DNA of 17,655 bases from contig JAPKAJ010000016.1 of assembly GCA_028825345.1 (NCBI GenBank), positions 1 to 17,655 on the forward strand, read 5' to 3'. Position numbers and translations under genes: made by a program. The notes beneath the pieces were generated by a model. It was not told the DNA's origin and searched no databases. It saw nothing but the letters and a program-made list of their open reading frames with translations. Source of the stretch: Arenicellales bacterium. Its GTDB lineage: Bacteria > Pseudomonadota > Gammaproteobacteria > Arenicellales > UBA868. The number at the start of each line of letters is the position of its first letter. Position 1 is the first letter of the stretch. Of the stretch, positions 15,561-17,655 are shown piece by piece.

Positions 15561-15571
15561 ATAGGTTTGAT

Positions 15572-16954
15572 ATGAGACGAGTCCGATTTTTCCCCATGCT
15601 GTTGTGCTGTGTTTTGGGCGCAGCGCTGCCCACAACTTTTGCCGGCGCAGCTATTCCCACAGCGGTAGATGGCGAACCGCTCCCCAGTCTTGCGCCGATG
15701 CTGGAGCGGGTTTTGCCCTCAGTGGTCAATATCTATACCGAGGGACGGGTACGCGAGAGCCAGGGCCAGAGCCCATTTCAGTCTGATCCCTTTTTCGAAA
15801 AATTCTTTGGTGGCCCGCAGACCCAGCCCCGCGAACGGCGGGTCAGCGCCTTGGGCTCGGGGGTCATCATAAATGCCGAAAAGGGTTATGTGATCACCAA
15901 CAGCCATGTCATTGAGGATGCCGAGCAGATCAGCGTTCGATTGCACGATGGCCGCTCCTTCGATGCCAAGCGTGTGGGTGTAGATAAGGCCGCGGATATC
16001 GCTGTTATCCAGATCCCTGCTGATCAGCTTCAGGCGATTCAAATGGGGGATTCTGATACCTTGCGAGTGGGCGACTTCGTGGTGGCCATCGGCAACCCTT
16101 TTGGCCTGGGCCAGACCGCGACCTCAGGGATAGTCAGTGCGCTGGGACGCACGGGCCTGCGCATCGAGGACTACGAAGATTTCATTCAGACCGATGCCTC
16201 GATCAACCAGGGCAACTCCGGTGGCGCGCTGGTGAATCTGCGCGGCGAACTGGTGGGTGTGAACACCGCTATTCTGGCGCCCGGGGGCGGCAATATCGGT
16301 ATTGGGTTTGCCATCCCGGTAAACATGGTGGAGCTGTTGACCCGCCAGATCATCGATTATGGTGAAGTGCGCCGTGGCCGCCTCGGTGTCATTGTTCAAA
16401 ACCTGACGGCTGAGCTTGCAGAGGCGCTGGATATCGATGCCACCAAAGGTGCAGTCATCTCGCAGGTGATGCCAGATTCGGCCGCTGAAGATGCCGGGCT
16501 GCGCGAAGGCGATGTGATCGTTGCCGTGGATGAACGAAAGATCGCCGGTGCCAGTGCCCTGCGCAATGTCATTGGATTGTTCCGGGCCGACGACGAGATT
16601 GAGATCTCCTACCTGCGCGATGGCGAGCGCTACAGCAAGCGCATTCGTATTCGCTCCATCGAGCCGCCCGCCGGGCAGGGCCTGCAGATCAGTGAGCGCC
16701 TGGAGGGCGCACGATTATCCGACGTCGACGGCGACGCCAGCCCGCAGGGCAAGCGCGGTGTACGCGTGGTAGAAGTGGCCCAGGGCAGCCCCGCCTGGCA
16801 GGCCGGGCTGCGCCAAGGTGATCTGATTATCTCGGTAAATAAGCAGCCGATCTACAGCCTGGAAGACGTGCAGCGCGCGGTCAAGAAGCAGGCCTCGATG
16901 CTGCTGCTTAATATTCACCGTGGCGAGTCGGCGCTTTTTATCGTGATCCGCTGA
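15572..16954 (+). CDS. degQ: DegP/DegQ (HtrA, Do-type) periplasmic serine protease
   Basis: HtrA proteases degrade or refold damaged proteins in the periplasm. The protein has 460 residues. A Sec signal peptide covers about residues 1-26 (basic MRRVR, hydrophobic core, cleavage near TFA or AGA). The trypsin-like domain has H112 (NSHVIE), D142 (ADIAVIQ) and S216 (GNSGGAL). Two PDZ domains follow, at about 267-360 and 370-455; PDZ1 starts RRGRLGV. The short loop near residues 60-90 (PFFEKFFGG) is closer to DegQ/MucD than to DegP with its long LA loop; the exact paralogue is uncertain. An upstream in-frame TTG at 15539 would put 11 residues before the signal peptide and is rejected. ATAGG at 15561-15565 precedes the ATG by 6 nt. 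Confidence 0.92.
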   Translation: MRRVRFFPMLLCCVLGAALPTTFAGAAIPTAVDGEPLPSLAPMLERVLPSVVNIYTEGRVRESQGQSPFQSDPFFEKFFGGPQTQPRERRVSALGSGVIINAEKGYVITNSHVIEDAEQISVRLHDGRSFDAKRVGVDKAADIAVIQIPADQLQAIQMGDSDTLRVGDFVVAIGNPFGLGQTATSGIVSALGRTGLRIEDYEDFIQTDASINQGNSGGALVNLRGELVGVNTAILAPGGGNIGIGFAIPVNMVELLTRQIIDYGEVRRGRLGVIVQNLTAELAEALDIDATKGAVISQVMPDSAAEDAGLREGDVIVAVDERKIAGASALRNVIGLFRADDEIEISYLRDGERYSKRIRIRSIEPPAGQGLQISERLEGARLSDVDGDASPQGKRGVRVVEVAQGSPAWQAGLRQGDLIISVNKQPIYSLEDVQRAVKKQASMLLLNIHRGESALFIVIR

Positions 16955-17006
16955 GTCTGCGTATCTGCAAGCGAGTTTCCCCACCCCAAACCCATAGCCA
17001 ATAACC

Positions 17007-17655
17007 ATGAAAGACAACCTGATCGCACCATCTATCTTGTCTGCCGATTTTGCCAGGCTGGGCCAGGAAGTCGACAACGTGCTGGCCGCCGGCGCCGACA
17101 TTGTCCACTTTGATGTAATGGACAATCACTACGTGCCTAATCTCACCATTGGTCCGCTGGTGTGCCAAGCGTTGCGCAAACACGGGGTAACAGCCCCGAT
17201 CGACGTGCATCTGATGATTCGCCCGGTGGATCGAATTATTCCCGATTTTGCTGCAGCTGGGGCCAGTTACATCACTTTTCACCCCGAAGGGAGCGAGCAT
17301 GTCGATCGCACCTTGCAGTTGATTCGCGATGAGGGCTGCAAGGCCGGGCTGGTATTTAACCCAGCCACCCCGCTTACGCATTTGCAATATGTCATGGATA
17401 AAGTCGATATGGTGTTGCTGATGTCGGTGAATCCGGGCTTTGGCGGGCAGAGCTTTTTACCCTCAGCACTGGATAAATTGCGCCAGGCCCGCCAGTTGAT
17501 CGATGAGTCTGGCCGGGACATCCGCCTGGAGATAGATGGCGGAGTAAAGGTAGACAATATTGGCGCTATCCACGCCGCCGGCGCCGATACATTTGTCGCG
17601 GGCTCGGCAATCTTCGGTGCGGCCCAAGCGCAAGACCCTAACGATTACGACAGCG
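17007..17655 (+). CDS. rpe: Rpe, ribulose-phosphate 3-epimerase (3' truncated by window)
   Basis: Rpe interconverts ribulose 5-phosphate and xylulose 5-phosphate in the pentose phosphate pathway. The frame opens at the ATG at 17007 and is still open at the window end: 216 codons of roughly 225, so only the C-terminal tail is missing. The TIM-barrel active-site residues are in place: S9 (APSILSADF), H34 and D36 (VHFDVMDNHYVPN), H68 (DVHLM) and D177 (EIDGGV), with the phosphate-binding VNPGFGGQ at 141-148. It is very close to E. coli Rpe along its length. It lies 52 nt after the protease stop; I see no strong terminator or promoter in that gap. Confidence 0.96.
   Translation, partial: MKDNLIAPSILSADFARLGQEVDNVLAAGADIVHFDVMDNHYVPNLTIGPLVCQALRKHGVTAPIDVHLMIRPVDRIIPDFAAAGASYITFHPEGSEHVDRTLQLIRDEGCKAGLVFNPATPLTHLQYVMDKVDMVLLMSVNPGFGGQSFLPSALDKLRQARQLIDESGRDIRLEIDGGVKVDNIGAIHAAGADTFVAGSAIFGAAQAQDPNDYDS

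Noticed and set aside
15572..15650. Lipoprotein signal in the HtrA protease (cysteines 12 and 13)
   Set aside because: The cysteines sit within the hydrophobic core and the residues before them (MLL) do not fit a lipobox; a normal AxA-like cleavage site follows.
1..17655. CRISPR array, prophage, insertion sequence, tRNA or defence genes
   Set aside because: No spaced direct repeats, transposase or integrase motifs, or tRNA-like folds were seen; nearly all sequence is covered by recognisable core genes.

Overview
The window reads as a stretch of core chromosome from a gammaproteobacterium outside the enterics. The protein sequences of UbiB, IscR, MiaB, Lnt and Rpe look gammaproteobacterial. 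The order miaB-phoH-ybeY-corC-lnt is the one known from that class. The SUF operon, with SufU, SufT and a Rieske protein, resembles the type found in Xanthomonas-like and other non-enteric lineages (family knowledge, not a search). Coding sequence is GC-rich with short gaps. All genes but one lie on the + strand. I see no mobile elements, tRNA or rRNA genes, CRISPR arrays or phage genes.

Layout. (1) 1-1250: the 3' part of ubiB (ubiquinone biosynthesis), whose 5' end is cut by a perfect 30-bp fold-back at the window edge. (2) 1251-8192: a noncoding leader with a good sigma70-type promoter, then iscR-sufB-sufC-sufD-sufS-sufU-sufT and a small Rieske ferredoxin, an apparently complete Fe-S cluster assembly operon. 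Most of its genes overlap by 1-4 nt. The exception is sufB-sufC, separated by 113 nt that begin with a GC-rich hairpin. (3) 8211-9280: a small membrane DUF457/YdjM-like gene on the minus strand, and a hotdog thioesterase divergent from it with only 17 nt between start codons. (4) 9359-14553: miaB, phoH-like ybeZ, ybeY, corC and lnt (tRNA modification, rRNA/ribosome maturation, lipoprotein acylation). (5) 14575-17655: a PF06189-type 5'-nucleotidase, a DegP/DegQ-type periplasmic protease, and rpe, which runs off the window.

How the genes work together. IscR senses Fe-S status through its C92/C98/C104/H107 site and probably controls the operon it heads. SufS removes sulfur from cysteine, and SufU, which replaces SufE, is expected to carry it to the SufBCD scaffold. 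SufS carries a histidine (His355) at the spacing expected for a SufU partner. SufT and the Rieske protein are likely accessory factors in cluster maturation or electron supply. MiaB in the next cluster is itself an Fe-S enzyme.

I found no convincing undescribed system. The items most worth a second look are the terminal palindrome (probably an assembly or amplification artefact), the IscR plus SufU-type SUF combination with its linked SufT-Rieske pair, the iscR leader, and the hairpins between sufB and sufC and upstream of degQ.
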